DNA of 64,000 bases. Source: Oscillospiraceae bacterium (GTDB lineage: Bacteria; Bacillota; Clostridia; Oscillospirales; Acutalibacteraceae). A program made the position numbers and the translations under genes. Each line of letters starts with the position of its first letter. The first letter of the stretch is position 1. Where the stretch lies: NCBI GenBank assembly GCA_910574995.1, contig CAJTCS010000006.1, positions 105,979 through 169,978 of the forward strand, written 5' to 3'. The notes under the pieces were generated by a model. The model made no database searches. It was not told the origin of the DNA and saw only the letters and a list, made by a program, of their open reading frames with translations. Positions 33,885-41,780 of this stretch are shown here, one piece after another.

Positions 33885-35094
33885 CAGGATTCTCTTGGCA
33901 GCTACGGCTGCCGTGATCCTATTGTTTGCTGTCGTGAATATGATCCTTGCTGCCGACAAGACCGACGGTGGCAGACTGTACCGCGTAGAGATAAGCCGTC
34001 TTGCTCTGGAAATAGAAGCGAACGGTTCTGCTGACATTTCCGAATGTGAGTATGTAACAAATATTGAACGATACGGAGAAAGATTTTACAGCACGGACAG
34101 CGACTATGTTATCCGTGAAATAAACGGAGAACTTTATCGCTTCGATTACCGTGCAAATGGTTATTCCAACAAAGCACATCTTGTAGGAATTGTAAACGCA
34201 GTTCTCGGTACTATGGCGATTTTGTTTATCGCAGTTATGCTTTACATAAAATTTGCAATTCTTGCGCCCTTTGAACGTCTGAGTGGTCTACCTTACGAGC
34301 TTTCAAAAGGGAATCTCAATGCGCCGATAGAGGAAACGAAAAACCGCTTTTTCGGAAAATTTCTTTGGGGAATCGATATTCTCCGTGAAAATATCGAACA
34401 GCAAAAGCAGCGCGAACGGGAAATGCAAAAAGAAAAGAAAACACTGCTGCTATCGCTCTCGCACGATATTAAAACGCCACTTTCCGCTATAAAATTGTAC
34501 TCGGCAGCACTGTCGAAAAATTTGTATTCGGACGCGGAAAAGCAGCACAAAATCGCTGAAAACATCAATGAAAAAGCGGACGAAATCGAGGGTTATGTTT
34601 CACAGATTATAACAGCTTCAAGAGAAGATTTCTTCAGCCTTGAAGTAAATATGGGCGAGTTTTATCTTTCGGAACTCGTTGAAAAAATTGCGGGATATTA
34701 CAGGGAAAAACTGGCGCTTATCAAAACAGATTTTATTATCGGGAAATATAAAAACTGCCTTCTATCGGGAGATTTGAGCAGGAGTGTTGAAGTGCTGCAA
34801 AATGTTATGGAAAACGCCCTCAAATACGGCGATGGCAAATGCGTCGAATTGATTTTCCCTGGGGACGATGAATGCGTCCAAATTGCAATCAGAAACAGTG
34901 GCTGTACGCTCGGCAAGGACAATTTACCGCATATTTTCGAGAGCTTTTGGCGCGGAGCAAATGCAGGAAACATTGGTGGCAACGGGCTGGGACTCTATAT
35001 TTGCAGACAGCTTATGCACAGGATGAACGGCGAAATTTTTGCTGAGATCAACGATGACATTATCACAGTCGCCGCAGTTTTCGCAAGAGCGTGA
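33871..35094 (+). CDS. Sensor histidine kinase of the transporter operon
   Basis: 407 residues. Two membrane helices (about residues 6-28 and 110-132) enclose an extracellular loop of about 80 residues. The cytoplasmic part has a HAMP-like linker, a coiled segment, the H box (LSLSHDIKTPLSAIKLY), N box (NVMENALKYG) and G box (GGNGLGLYICRQLM). All catalytic motifs are intact. With the regulator it forms a cognate pair that probably responds to the exporter substrate. Confidence 0.88.
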   Translation: MKAFNRILLAATAAVILLFAVVNMILAADKTDGGRLYRVEISRLALEIEANGSADISECEYVTNIERYGERFYSTDSDYVIREINGELYRFDYRANGYSNKAHLVGIVNAVLGTMAILFIAVMLYIKFAILAPFERLSGLPYELSKGNLNAPIEETKNRFFGKFLWGIDILRENIEQQKQREREMQKEKKTLLLSLSHDIKTPLSAIKLYSAALSKNLYSDAEKQHKIAENINEKADEIEGYVSQIITASREDFFSLEVNMGEFYLSELVEKIAGYYREKLALIKTDFIIGKYKNCLLSGDLSRSVEVLQNVMENALKYGDGKCVELIFPGDDECVQIAIRNSGCTLGKDNLPHIFESFWRGANAGNIGGNGLGLYICRQLMHRMNGEIFAEINDDIITVAAVFARA

Positions 35095-35131
35095 ATGATT
35101 TAGAGATGCGTATTGATAAAAATACACATGA

Positions 35132-35851
35132 TTGGTGGTGATGAAAATAAAAAAACGGATATTAGTTATAGGTGACGATCTGACATTTTTCCAATCGGCA
35201 AAAGACTTTATGGCAAATAGCAGCACGGAGGTCAGCTATGCGATATCCGTAAAGGAAGCCTTAAATTATCTTTTATCAAGTGAATATTGCATTGTTATTA
35301 TATGTATTTCACTATCTGTAGACAGCAACATAGAGTTTCTTCGCCTTGTACGGGAAACGTATCTTATGCTAATTTTAGTGATTACACCTAAACTCAGAGT
35401 ATCAGAAAAAGTTGCGCTTTTTCATGCTGGGGCAAATGCCTGTCTGGAGCGGCCAGTGGATGCCACACTCTGCGTAGCTCAAGCACGCTCTTTAGTACAG
35501 CTATACTCGGATGCTAAACTGACAGATAAAAAAGTCCACCCGCTTGTATTTGGCTCAGAGCTGATTATCAATCCAGTCTATCGTCATGTAATTATTGACG
35601 GCGAACCATTAGAACTGACGCGCACGGAATTTGACCTGCTGTATTATATGGCAGAACATCCAAACCAAATTTTTAGCCGCCAACAGCTATATCAGCAAGT
35701 ATGGGGTGATGATTTGGGCATCAGTGGAGAAAACACTGTTTGCTCACATATTGGAAATATCTACAAAAAGCGGGCGGATGTCGATAAGCATTACATCCAA
35801 AACACCAGAGGGATTGGCTATAAATTTATTCCTCCTGCTGGTGAAGAATAA
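35132..35851 (+). CDS. OmpR-like regulator with a degenerate receiver domain
   Basis: 239 residues. The receiver begins normally (ILVIGDDLTFFQSAKDFM), but where Asp is expected it reads IVIICISLSVDSN, with Cys at the phosphoacceptor position, and the conserved Lys is Arg (CLERPVD). The winged-helix domain is intact (ELTRTEFDLLYYMAEHPNQI, then HIGNIYKKRADVDKHYIQNT). It should bind DNA without ordinary phosphorylation, as in other atypical response regulators. It is 37 bases after the kinase gene and has its own terminator. Confidence 0.8.
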   Translation: MVVMKIKKRILVIGDDLTFFQSAKDFMANSSTEVSYAISVKEALNYLLSSEYCIVIICISLSVDSNIEFLRLVRETYLMLILVITPKLRVSEKVALFHAGANACLERPVDATLCVAQARSLVQLYSDAKLTDKKVHPLVFGSELIINPVYRHVIIDGEPLELTRTEFDLLYYMAEHPNQIFSRQQLYQQVWGDDLGISGENTVCSHIGNIYKKRADVDKHYIQNTRGIGYKFIPPAGEE

Positions 35852-35856
35852 AAACG

Positions 35857-35892
35857 GAAGTGCCAGAGCATTTTGCTTTGGCACTTCTATTT
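35857..35892 (+). terminator. Rho-independent terminator
   Basis: GAAGTGCCA-type arms at 35857-35865 and 35879-35887 pair well and are followed by TATTTTG. Confidence 0.75.
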
Positions 35893-35969
35893 TGTCGAAC
35901 TATGGCGAAAATCTTGCCGCAATCTTGCTCTAATCTTGCCGGTAAATTGCTTTTTCTCCTGTATGCTAT

Positions 35970-36092
35970 ACATTGCCTAATCTTTTGGGCGTAACGGGGG
36001 TATGGCTTGCAGTACCGATAGCAGAACTAATCACTATGATTTTAGCACTGGTTTTTCTTCATCAGAACAGAGAGAAGTATCACTACGCATAA
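35970..36092 (+). pseudogene. MATE efflux transporter, C-terminal remnant
   Basis: In frame up to TAA at 36090 it reads TLPNLLGVTGVWLAVPIAEL, then ITMILALVFLHQNREKYHYA. This is the typical last membrane helix and tail of a MATE-family drug/sodium antiporter. The rest of the gene is absent. Confidence 0.65.
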
Positions 36093-36484
36093 AATGAAAA
36101 TTTTCATGCCGTCCGGCGGTTAATAAAAAAACCGTTGTGTGGCGGCAAAATCATCATGCGCCAAAACAGAATACAAGCGGCTAAACGGCGGTTTTGAAAT
36201 AACAATCAAAGCCGCCGTTTTTATGTGGCAGAATGACTTTCATAGATATGGCGGTATTGTGAGGTACTGCTATGTCTGTTTTTTATTTCATGGGTAGTTT
36301 TTGTTATGGTAAATTGTCAAAAAAATCCTGTCTTGTGGAACGGGATATTCTGCCTATGAGTATGAACACACATATCATTTACTATGTCTCGATAACTCGT
36401 ATTACCCAAATGCCTATGCCGCTTTATGCTGTATAGGCGTTTGTTGTAATAGCCCTCTACTGGGAAGAAAGGGGGTGAGAGAAA
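36093..36484. other. Intergenic region before Tn916-like regulators
   Basis: About 390 bases. It contains the terminator at 36183-36222 and a short frame near 36357-36436 without a ribosome site. Nothing else is supported. Confidence 0.4.
36183..36222 (+). terminator. Strong terminator hairpin
   Basis: AAACGGCGG (36183-36191) extended by TTTTGA pairs with TCAAAGCCGCCGTTT (36206-36220), then TT. Confidence 0.75.
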
Positions 36485-36943
36485 ATGAGATATTCTGAAC
36501 AATTCATGGAACATATCGAATATGCGTTTCATGCGTTCTGCAAGGTTGTCCTGCGTCATGAAGCCATAAACGCATGGCGGGATTTGAAGCGGAAAATGGA
36601 ACGGGAAATATCCCTTGACTATCTGATGTCAGAACGATATTTTGAACCGTCTGCTATGGACAGCTACTTTGAAAAGCAGGACAAGCCGACCGTAATTCTT
36701 GTGTTGGGAAAGGAAGTTATCGTTGATGATGAACGGTTAGCGACGGCATTATCAAAATTGCCGGAGTTAAGGCAAGAAGTTTTGTTGCTATATTACTTCA
36801 TCGGTTATCGTGATGAAGCAATCGGCAGACTGTACGGGCGTTGTAGAAGTACGATAAACCACAGAAGAAATGTTGCGCTGAAACAGTTGCGGAAAGAATG
36901 GGAGAGATTGGAACATGAGGAACAAAAAGCTGATACCTTTTGA
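36485..36943 (+). CDS. Sigma-70-like regulator of a Tn916-type element
   Basis: 152 residues. The N-terminal part (FMEHIEYAFHAFCKVVLRHE, then AINAWRDLKRKMEREISLDY) resembles the sigma-like Orf7 proteins of Tn916-family elements. The C-terminal part (LPELRQEVLLLYYFIGYRDE, then AIGRLYGRCRSTINHRRNVA) is a region-4 HTH. AAAGGGGGTGAG precedes the start. It overlaps the next gene by 29 bases. Confidence 0.75.
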   Translation: MRYSEQFMEHIEYAFHAFCKVVLRHEAINAWRDLKRKMEREISLDYLMSERYFEPSAMDSYFEKQDKPTVILVLGKEVIVDDERLATALSKLPELRQEVLLLYYFIGYRDEAIGRLYGRCRSTINHRRNVALKQLRKEWERLEHEEQKADTF

Positions 36944-37118
36944 AGTAATCGAAAAAGCCGTTGCCGGAGAGCCGGAAGCGGTAGACGCAGTATTGCGGCA
37001 CTACACCGCACACATCAAATACCTGTCTATGTATAAAGGGCATATCAATGACGATACACAGGACAGATTAAAGGCGAAACTGGTTGAAGCCATATTGAAA
37101 TTCCGCTTCGACCGATAG
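36915..37118 (+). CDS. Tn916 Orf8-like HTH protein
   Basis: 67 residues: KLIPFEVIEKAVAGEPEAVD, then AVLRHYTAHIKYLSMYKGHI and LVEAILKFRFDR. This is the small helix-turn-helix protein that pairs with the sigma-like protein in Tn916-family elements. In intact elements excisionase and integrase genes follow; here they do not. Confidence 0.75.
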   Translation: MRNKKLIPFEVIEKAVAGEPEAVDAVLRHYTAHIKYLSMYKGHINDDTQDRLKAKLVEAILKFRFDR

Positions 37119-37155
37119 GAAGTAGCAAAGACAGAAAAAGCTGTCAAGGGTAGGA

Positions 37156-37183
37156 GGGACAAGCCGCCGGAGCAGCTTGTCCC
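37156..37183 (+). terminator. Hairpin after the Orf8-like gene
   Basis: GGGACAAGC (37156-37164) and GCTTGTCCC (37175-37183) are perfect arms, followed by TTCC only, so termination is uncertain. Confidence 0.5.
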
Positions 37184-37247
37184 TTCCGGTGATAGGGCGG
37201 TTGCCCCTCACCTTGTAGCCATCATGCCGGGGTGATCGTCAGGGCGG

Positions 37248-37646
37248 TCAGCGGAAAATTTTGAAAAACTTTTTCCGAACACCCTCGATGCTTTCATGGA
37301 CTGCGGCCTTGGAGCAGCCGCACAGTTGCCCAATTTCCGCATAGCTGTAATCGTACAGCGCATAGAGCAGAAACCGCTCCCGCTGGGTCTTGGTGCAGAG
37401 GGCCAGCACCGTCATAATTTCATCCAGCGTCTCCCGCTGGCAAACCAGTTCCTCCGGGGTGGCGCAGTAGGGCAGAACGCCCTGGGCGGCGATTATGTAC
37501 TCATCACATTCGCGTCCGTCCCAATGCCGCCGCTGTTCCCGGTTAAGGCTCCGTTCGGTGCGTTTGACCAGTTCCCAAAACTCGTCAAGGGTGGCGGCGT
37601 CCTCATAGGTCATTTTGCGGCTGTATCTCTTGATGGTAATTTCCAT
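37248..37646 (-). CDS. Sigma-70-region-4-like regulator
   Basis: 132 residues from the ATG at 37646 behind AGGAGG. The N-terminal part starts EITIKRYSRKMTYEDAATLD. The C-terminal part (LCTKTQRERFLLYALYDYSY, then AEIGQLCGCSKAAVHESIEG) is a sigma-region-4 HTH. It is a single-domain regulator of the type found in clostridial integrative elements. A perfect inverted repeat lies just before its ribosome site, as for the sigma-like gene at 9230. Confidence 0.65.
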   Translation of the reverse strand: MEITIKRYSRKMTYEDAATLDEFWELVKRTERSLNREQRRHWDGRECDEYIIAAQGVLPYCATPEELVCQRETLDEIMTVLALCTKTQRERFLLYALYDYSYAEIGQLCGCSKAAVHESIEGVRKKFFKIFR

Positions 37647-37661
37647 CGTGTTATCCTCCTG

Positions 37662-37690
37662 TTCAGATTTGGGGAAATGCGAAATCTGAA
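37662..37690 (-). promoter_or_regulatory. Inverted repeat immediately before a ribosome site
   Basis: TTCAGATTT (37662-37670) and AAATCTGAA (37682-37690) are exact arms with an 11-base spacer. On the minus strand the AGGAGG ribosome site follows within three bases. Confidence 0.6.
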
Positions 37691-37750
37691 CAGGAAGGGC
37701 GGACCGCGACACCGGGGCCGGATGGGACAGCCCTCCGAAAAAGCAAAAAT

Positions 37751-37777
37751 GCCCGAACAGCACAAGGCTGTTCGGGC
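37751..37777. terminator. Hairpin, probable terminator
   Basis: GCCCGAACAG (37751-37760) and CTGTTCGGGC (37768-37777) are perfect ten-base arms. An A-run precedes it, so it probably ends a leftward transcript. Confidence 0.6.
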
Positions 37778-38040
37778 GTTGGGGTTGGCGATATGGGTAG
37801 ATAAGAAACGACTATTTTCGCAAACCTGGGTAGGGGATGCCGCTGTGAAGATTAGGCTTTTTTTGACAAGTACCTATCTATTCGTAATCGCATGGCGGCA
37901 TCCACCTGTTGCCGCCAAAACGCAAAAGAGCGGCGGCTCTGACTTCTCAAAGCCGCCGCTCCGGGCGTGATTATACTCCTGCTTGTACGACGGCTTTTTT
38001 TCTTTTGCCGTCGTGCGGCAAGGTAATCTTTTATATTGGT
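37778..38040. other. Intergenic region with strong hairpins
   Basis: No supported gene. AGCGGCGGCT (37929-37938) pairs with AGCCGCCGCT (37951-37960), and GACGGC pairs with GCCGTC near 37989-38011 across a T-run. These look like back-to-back terminators. Confidence 0.45.
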
Positions 38041-38463
38041 TTATCGCAGTAAAGCCATATTACCGGTCAGCTTATTGACCTTTTTCTTCGGGCCACAGAT
38101 GGCAACGCCAAAATATTGCAGGGTACTTTCTGGAACATGGCCCATCTTCTCAATAAATTCGTCATACGTCTTGCAGCCCTGGGCCAGATCGGAGAAGTCC
38201 ACCACCGTCAAATCTTGAAAATCAGGCTGGTAGAGCTTTTCCCGTATCTGCTTGATAATTTCCGGCGAACCCCGCAGGATCGGCACAGGAAATTCGATGA
38301 TACCAAGATGCTCGTTGCCACTTTGGTCGGTAACGTCAGCCCCTACCACCTCCGGCATTTTCTTTCCCAGGGTGATCCCCATGATTGCCGCCGTATTTGC
38401 GATAATACCCAGCGGTAGGCTCTCGTCAATGACCATGACGCACTTTTCGTTTTGCCAGTCCAT
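38041..38463 (-). CDS. DUF2000-family protein
   Basis: 140 residues. CVMVIDESLPLGIIANTAAI, then MGITLGKKMPEVVGADV, and FPVPILRGSPEIIKQIREKL match DUF2000, a peptidyl-tRNA-hydrolase-like fold of unknown activity. It overlaps the transporter gene upstream by 38 bases, so the AraC, EamA and DUF2000 genes form one operon. Confidence 0.75.
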   Translation of the reverse strand: MDWQNEKCVMVIDESLPLGIIANTAAIMGITLGKKMPEVVGADVTDQSGNEHLGIIEFPVPILRGSPEIIKQIREKLYQPDFQDLTVVDFSDLAQGCKTYDEFIEKMGHVPESTLQYFGVAICGPKKKVNKLTGNMALLR

Positions 38464-39361
38464 TTTGCTTTGCCTCTTTTCTCAAAAATAGTTTGCTCTC
38501 CGACAGGAACAGACCCACCAACGTCAGAACTGTCCCGACAGCGGCCAGGGCGGTGATTTTCTCATGGAGAATTGCCACGGAAGTCACTACCGTAATCACG
38601 GGAACCATGTAGATATAAACGCTCGTCTCGACCGCTCCCAGTGTCTTGACAGCAAAATTCCAGGTGACAAAGCACAGGGCCGATGCGCCCAATCCTAAAA
38701 AGAGAATGTTGAACAGATATACAGGATTTGCAAACCTTGTCAATTCCAGCTTGAAATCGAACAGGAATAGTGTCGGGAGCATGAACAGGATACCGTAGCA
38801 AAACACCCGCCGGGTGGTGAGAATGGTGTGGTAGCCGTAACCGCTGATTTTCTTTGTCAGCACAGAATAACAGGCCCAAATTAGTGCGGCCAGCAGCGCC
38901 AGCAAGTCCCCGGCGGGGTTCAGCTCCAGCTTGGAGCCGTTGAAGCTGATTAAAGCGATCCCGGTCATAGCCACTACAAAGCCAATGAAAAAGCTGGTAT
39001 GAGGCTTTTCCTCTTTCAAAAACAGATGGGATAGAATGGCCGTGAAAAACGGGGCTACGGAGATAATCACCCCGACATTGGAGGCCATTGTGTAGGTGAG
39101 TGCAATATTTTCCAGCAAGTAGTAAAGGCATATCCCACACAGCCCCGCTGCGGCAAAGGTCAATTCCTGTTGCCGGTTCGTTCCTCTCAAACAGCGGGGA
39201 TAGACAACAAACAAGGCCAGCAATCCCATGACGAAGCGGAAGAACAGTATCTCTACCGGCTGGAAGTCGGTCAGCAGAATTTTGGTGGAGATAAAAGTCG
39301 TTCCCCAAATGATGATGGTCAGCAGGGCGGCGAGATGGCCCGCTGTTCCGTTACCCTTCAT
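38426..39361 (-). CDS. EamA/DMT-family transporter
   Basis: 311 residues from the ATG at 39361. Ten membrane helices in two EamA repeats are visible; the first begins AALLTIIIWGTTFISTKILL and the second has LIWACYSVLTKKISGYGYH. The family exports metabolites such as amino acids. The ATG overlaps the AraC gene end by 11 bases, so the AraC regulator is probably co-transcribed. Confidence 0.85.
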   Translation of the reverse strand: MKGNGTAGHLAALLTIIIWGTTFISTKILLTDFQPVEILFFRFVMGLLALFVVYPRCLRGTNRQQELTFAAAGLCGICLYYLLENIALTYTMASNVGVIISVAPFFTAILSHLFLKEEKPHTSFFIGFVVAMTGIALISFNGSKLELNPAGDLLALLAALIWACYSVLTKKISGYGYHTILTTRRVFCYGILFMLPTLFLFDFKLELTRFANPVYLFNILFLGLGASALCFVTWNFAVKTLGAVETSVYIYMVPVITVVTSVAILHEKITALAAVGTVLTLVGLFLSESKLFLRKEAKQNGLAKRKVRHGH

Positions 39362-40187
39362 GTGGCATCCCCTCCGTGTCCCTGAATATGTCCCGATAAA
39401 TACCGGGAGCCAGACCAATAAAGCGGTTGAAATAATTGGTGAAATGGCTCTGATCGGAAAAGCCGGTTTGTAGCGCCGCCTCAACGGGGGGAACACCTTG
39501 CTCCAGCAGCTTTTTGGCCTTGCCGATACGAATATTTTCCAGGTAGCTGTACGGTGTGACGCCCTTTGAGCAGGCAAAGGCCCGGAGCAGGGCGGATTTG
39601 CTCAATCCGGCACAACGGCAGATCTGATCCAGATAGATTCGCTCGGCATAATGCTGTTCCATAAAGGCACAGGCTTTCTCAATTTCCTCCCGGCACTCCG
39701 GGATGCAGTTCTCAAAAGGCTGGCCGTATTGCTGTATCAGCAGAGAGATCAGGAGCAGCAGAGTTTCCTCTTTCCCAAATTCACTGGAGCCTTTCATCAC
39801 CAGCTCATGAAGGGGGCGCAGATAGCAGGTGACTTCTTCATCAGAGATTACATTGCGAGAAAATCCGGGCAGTTCCCGCTTGCCGGTAACTTCCTCCGCT
39901 AAATCCAACATAACCTCCTTGGTGATGTTGAAGCCCCGATAATCCAGCGTACCGCCGTCATTCTGAACACAGGCGTGGTTGTCTCCTGGATTGAACAGAA
40001 GAACATCACCCTTTGTGATGGTATACTCCTGATTTTTGCAGGACAAGACACGTTCTCCGTCCTCCATGAAGCCAATCACATAGTATTCATGGAAATGGTT
40101 CGGAAAAGGCTGTACGATGCCCTCGAAACGGTAAGCCTCAATGTGTAGCTCGTCATCGTAGACCACCGTTCGCACTTCTTTTTTCAT
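39351..40187 (-). CDS. AraC-family regulator
   Basis: 278 residues from the ATG at 40187 behind AAGGAGG. An N-terminal cupin domain (FPNHFHEYYVIGFMEDGERV, then GDVLLFNPGDNHAC) is followed by two C-terminal HTH motifs (IYLDQICRCAGLSKSALLRA, then AALQTGFSDQSHFTNYFNRF). It probably controls the EamA transporter in response to a small molecule. Confidence 0.85.
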   Translation of the reverse strand: MKKEVRTVVYDDELHIEAYRFEGIVQPFPNHFHEYYVIGFMEDGERVLSCKNQEYTITKGDVLLFNPGDNHACVQNDGGTLDYRGFNITKEVMLDLAEEVTGKRELPGFSRNVISDEEVTCYLRPLHELVMKGSSEFGKEETLLLLISLLIQQYGQPFENCIPECREEIEKACAFMEQHYAERIYLDQICRCAGLSKSALLRAFACSKGVTPYSYLENIRIGKAKKLLEQGVPPVEAALQTGFSDQSHFTNYFNRFIGLAPGIYRDIFRDTEGMPHEG

Positions 40188-40279
40188 GCGGTTTTCCTCC
40201 TTGGTGATGCCTATTATACCAGATAAAATTTTTGCTGGCTTGTAAAATATCTTCATTTTCTTCCTGATGCTAAAATGAT

Positions 40280-40319
40280 AAAAGTGCGCCACAGGAAATG
40301 TTTTCCCTGGCGCACTTTT
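40280..40319. terminator. Strong bidirectional terminator
   Basis: AAAAGTGCGCCA (40280-40291) and TGGCGCACTTTT (40308-40319) are perfect 12-base arms with A/T ends on both sides. Confidence 0.75.
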
Positions 40320-40406
40320 GATTTGTCAGCAACTCCGCATGGTTTTGTGGTCTTGTCCATATCAGTGAAAAGGTTTTCCCTCTCTATGGGGTACGGTTTA
40401 TCTCCC

Positions 40407-40626
40407 TCAATGACGATTTTGACACTCCCTGAGCGTTTTGCGGGATTCATCGGACTCCTGCAACTCTTCCTTGAACGCTGCAACGTAGTCGGTCATTTTC
40501 TTGGTAACTTCCGCTTTAGTGGTACCTGAGAATGATTTGCGCTTACGCTCTCCTTTTTCGTCCATGTACCAGACGGTGCCGCCCCAACGGTCGTCTGTAC
40601 GCTTAAAAGCTTTAGCAACCCCTATC
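40407..40626 (-). pseudogene. Tn916-like integrase, N-terminal fragment
   Basis: The minus strand reads VAKAFKRTDDRWGGTVWYMD, then EKGERKRKSFSGTTKAEVTK and EELQESDESRKTLRE before diverging to a stop at 40407-40409. This matches the N-terminal arm-binding region of Tn916-type integrases. No start codon remains (a TAG lies just upstream). The C-terminal counterpart lies at 20776-20934 on the same strand. Confidence 0.7.
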
Positions 40627-40637
40627 GCGATTTTGCA

Positions 40638-40955
40638 CTAGAAAGCCCGAAATTCCTTGAAACGACCGGCATTGCCGGACGTTGTAAACCGGCGGAGGGG
40701 TGCACCGCAACCCCTCCGCCTTTCTCCTGCTTGAAAATCGGACGGCTGGGAATCTTCAAGGGTTGTGCAATATAGTGGCGCTCCTTGCGGTGTATCTTCT
40801 CTCAAAACCAGTCTTGAAATCCAAGTGAGATGCGGCGCAACATCCCGCTTGGCTATTCCCTCACAAATCGCCACAAATGCCGCACAATGGTGTTTATCGT
40901 GCTTTGCCCTGTTCACGCATGACCACTGCCATAAAACTGCCGACAGCGCCTTCAC
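40638..40955 (-). CDS. Doubtful ORF in a mobile-element intergenic segment
   Basis: 105 codons (MKALSAVLWQWSCVNRAKHD, then LREDTPQGAPLYCTTLEDSQ). I recall similar hypothetical proteins annotated near element ends in gut Clostridia, but the frame contains the 11-base inverted repeat at 40691-40720 and has an unusual composition. It may be non-coding conserved DNA instead. Confidence 0.25.
   Translation of the reverse strand: MKALSAVLWQWSCVNRAKHDKHHCAAFVAICEGIAKRDVAPHLTWISRLVLREDTPQGAPLYCTTLEDSQPSDFQAGERRRGCGAPLRRFTTSGNAGRFKEFRAF
40691..40720. repeat. Perfect GC-rich hairpin
   Basis: GGCGGAGGGGT (40691-40701) and ACCCCTCCGCC (40710-40720) are exact arms with an eight-base loop. It is followed by TTTCTCC. 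Confidence 0.55.
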
Positions 40956-41102
40956 ACGGCTCGACAGCCTGCTATCTGTATGGAGGGCCCGCGCTTTAGC
41001 CTGCTTTTTGCAAAATCAGCCTTATTTATGGGAGTATTAGGCCGTATACTCCTATTCTACTCCCGGTTGAATCCTTACCCCAGTTCAAAAAACAAGTTAT
41101 AC

Positions 41103-41780
41103 ATGGCTCGCCCCTTTTGGGTTATACTTATCCCGAAAGGGGCGGATTTTATAGGCAATCAAATCGGCAAAAACATACACGCTCTCTGTAAACACCAGGG
41201 GTTGACCCAAGAGAAACTAGCTGAACAGATAAGGGTATCCTTTCAAGCTGTTTCCAAGTGGGAAAATGGAAGTTCTATGCCGGATATTTCTGTTTTGCCG
41301 CTGCTGGCCTATGTCCTGCACTGCAGCATTGATCAACTGATGGGCTATGTGGCAGTGCAGAAACGCCTTACCGACAAGGATGATTTCATCGTAAACAGAG
41401 GCATCCAGCACCTCTGGCACATAGCCAGCGCCAATGCCCTGTATCTTGTGCGCCCCGGCCCGTCCCCCACTGAGAGTAGTGGAGTCCCTGGGCTCCACCG
41501 CCACAATTTGCACCGCCTGGTTTTGTTCCTTCAGGTATTGGCTCACACCTATAATGGTACCGCCAGTGCCTACGCCCACCACAAAGATGTTCACTTTCCC
41601 CTCTGTATCTATCCAGATTTCCGGGCCAGTGGAGGTCCTGCGGGCGGCTGTGGTTGGCGGGGGGTAACAAACTGGCCGGGGATGAAGCTGCCCGAGATTT
41701 CCATTGTCAGTTCCTCTGCCCTGGCAATGGCGCCCTTCGTCCCCTTGCCCCCTTCAGTCAGCACCAGCTCTGCGCCGTAA
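41103..41780 (+). CDS. XRE HTH regulator fused to antisense cysK sequence
   Basis: Residues from about 17 to 80 are a complete XRE HTH (IGKNIHALCKHQGLTQEKLA, then SFQAVSKWENGSSMPDISVL, then CSIDQLMGYV). After about 41385 the frame simply reads through the reverse strand of a broken cysK, so the true C-terminus is lost. The likely start is the ATA at 41151 behind AAAGGGG, in the place where related genes have ATG; the ATG at 41103 lies before the predicted transcription start. The DNA-binding part may still be made. Confidence 0.55.
   Translation: MARPFWVILIPKGADFIGNQIGKNIHALCKHQGLTQEKLAEQIRVSFQAVSKWENGSSMPDISVLPLLAYVLHCSIDQLMGYVAVQKRLTDKDDFIVNRGIQHLWHIASANALYLVRPGPSPTESSGVPGLHRHNLHRLVLFLQVLAHTYNGTASAYAHHKDVHFPLCIYPDFRASGGPAGGCGWRGVTNWPGMKLPEISIVSSSALAMAPFVPLPPSVSTSSAP
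41109..41144 (+). promoter_or_regulatory. Palindrome around the -10 of the XRE gene
   Basis: CGCCCCTTT (41109-41117) and AAAGGGGCG (41136-41144) are exact arms, with GGG/CCC inside. TATACT (41123-41128) in the middle is a fitting -10, so the palindrome is a likely autoregulatory operator. Confidence 0.55.

Noticed and set aside
36357-36436. Leader peptide of about 26 codons upstream of the sigma-like gene
   Set aside because: No ribosome site and no conserved feature; left as intergenic.
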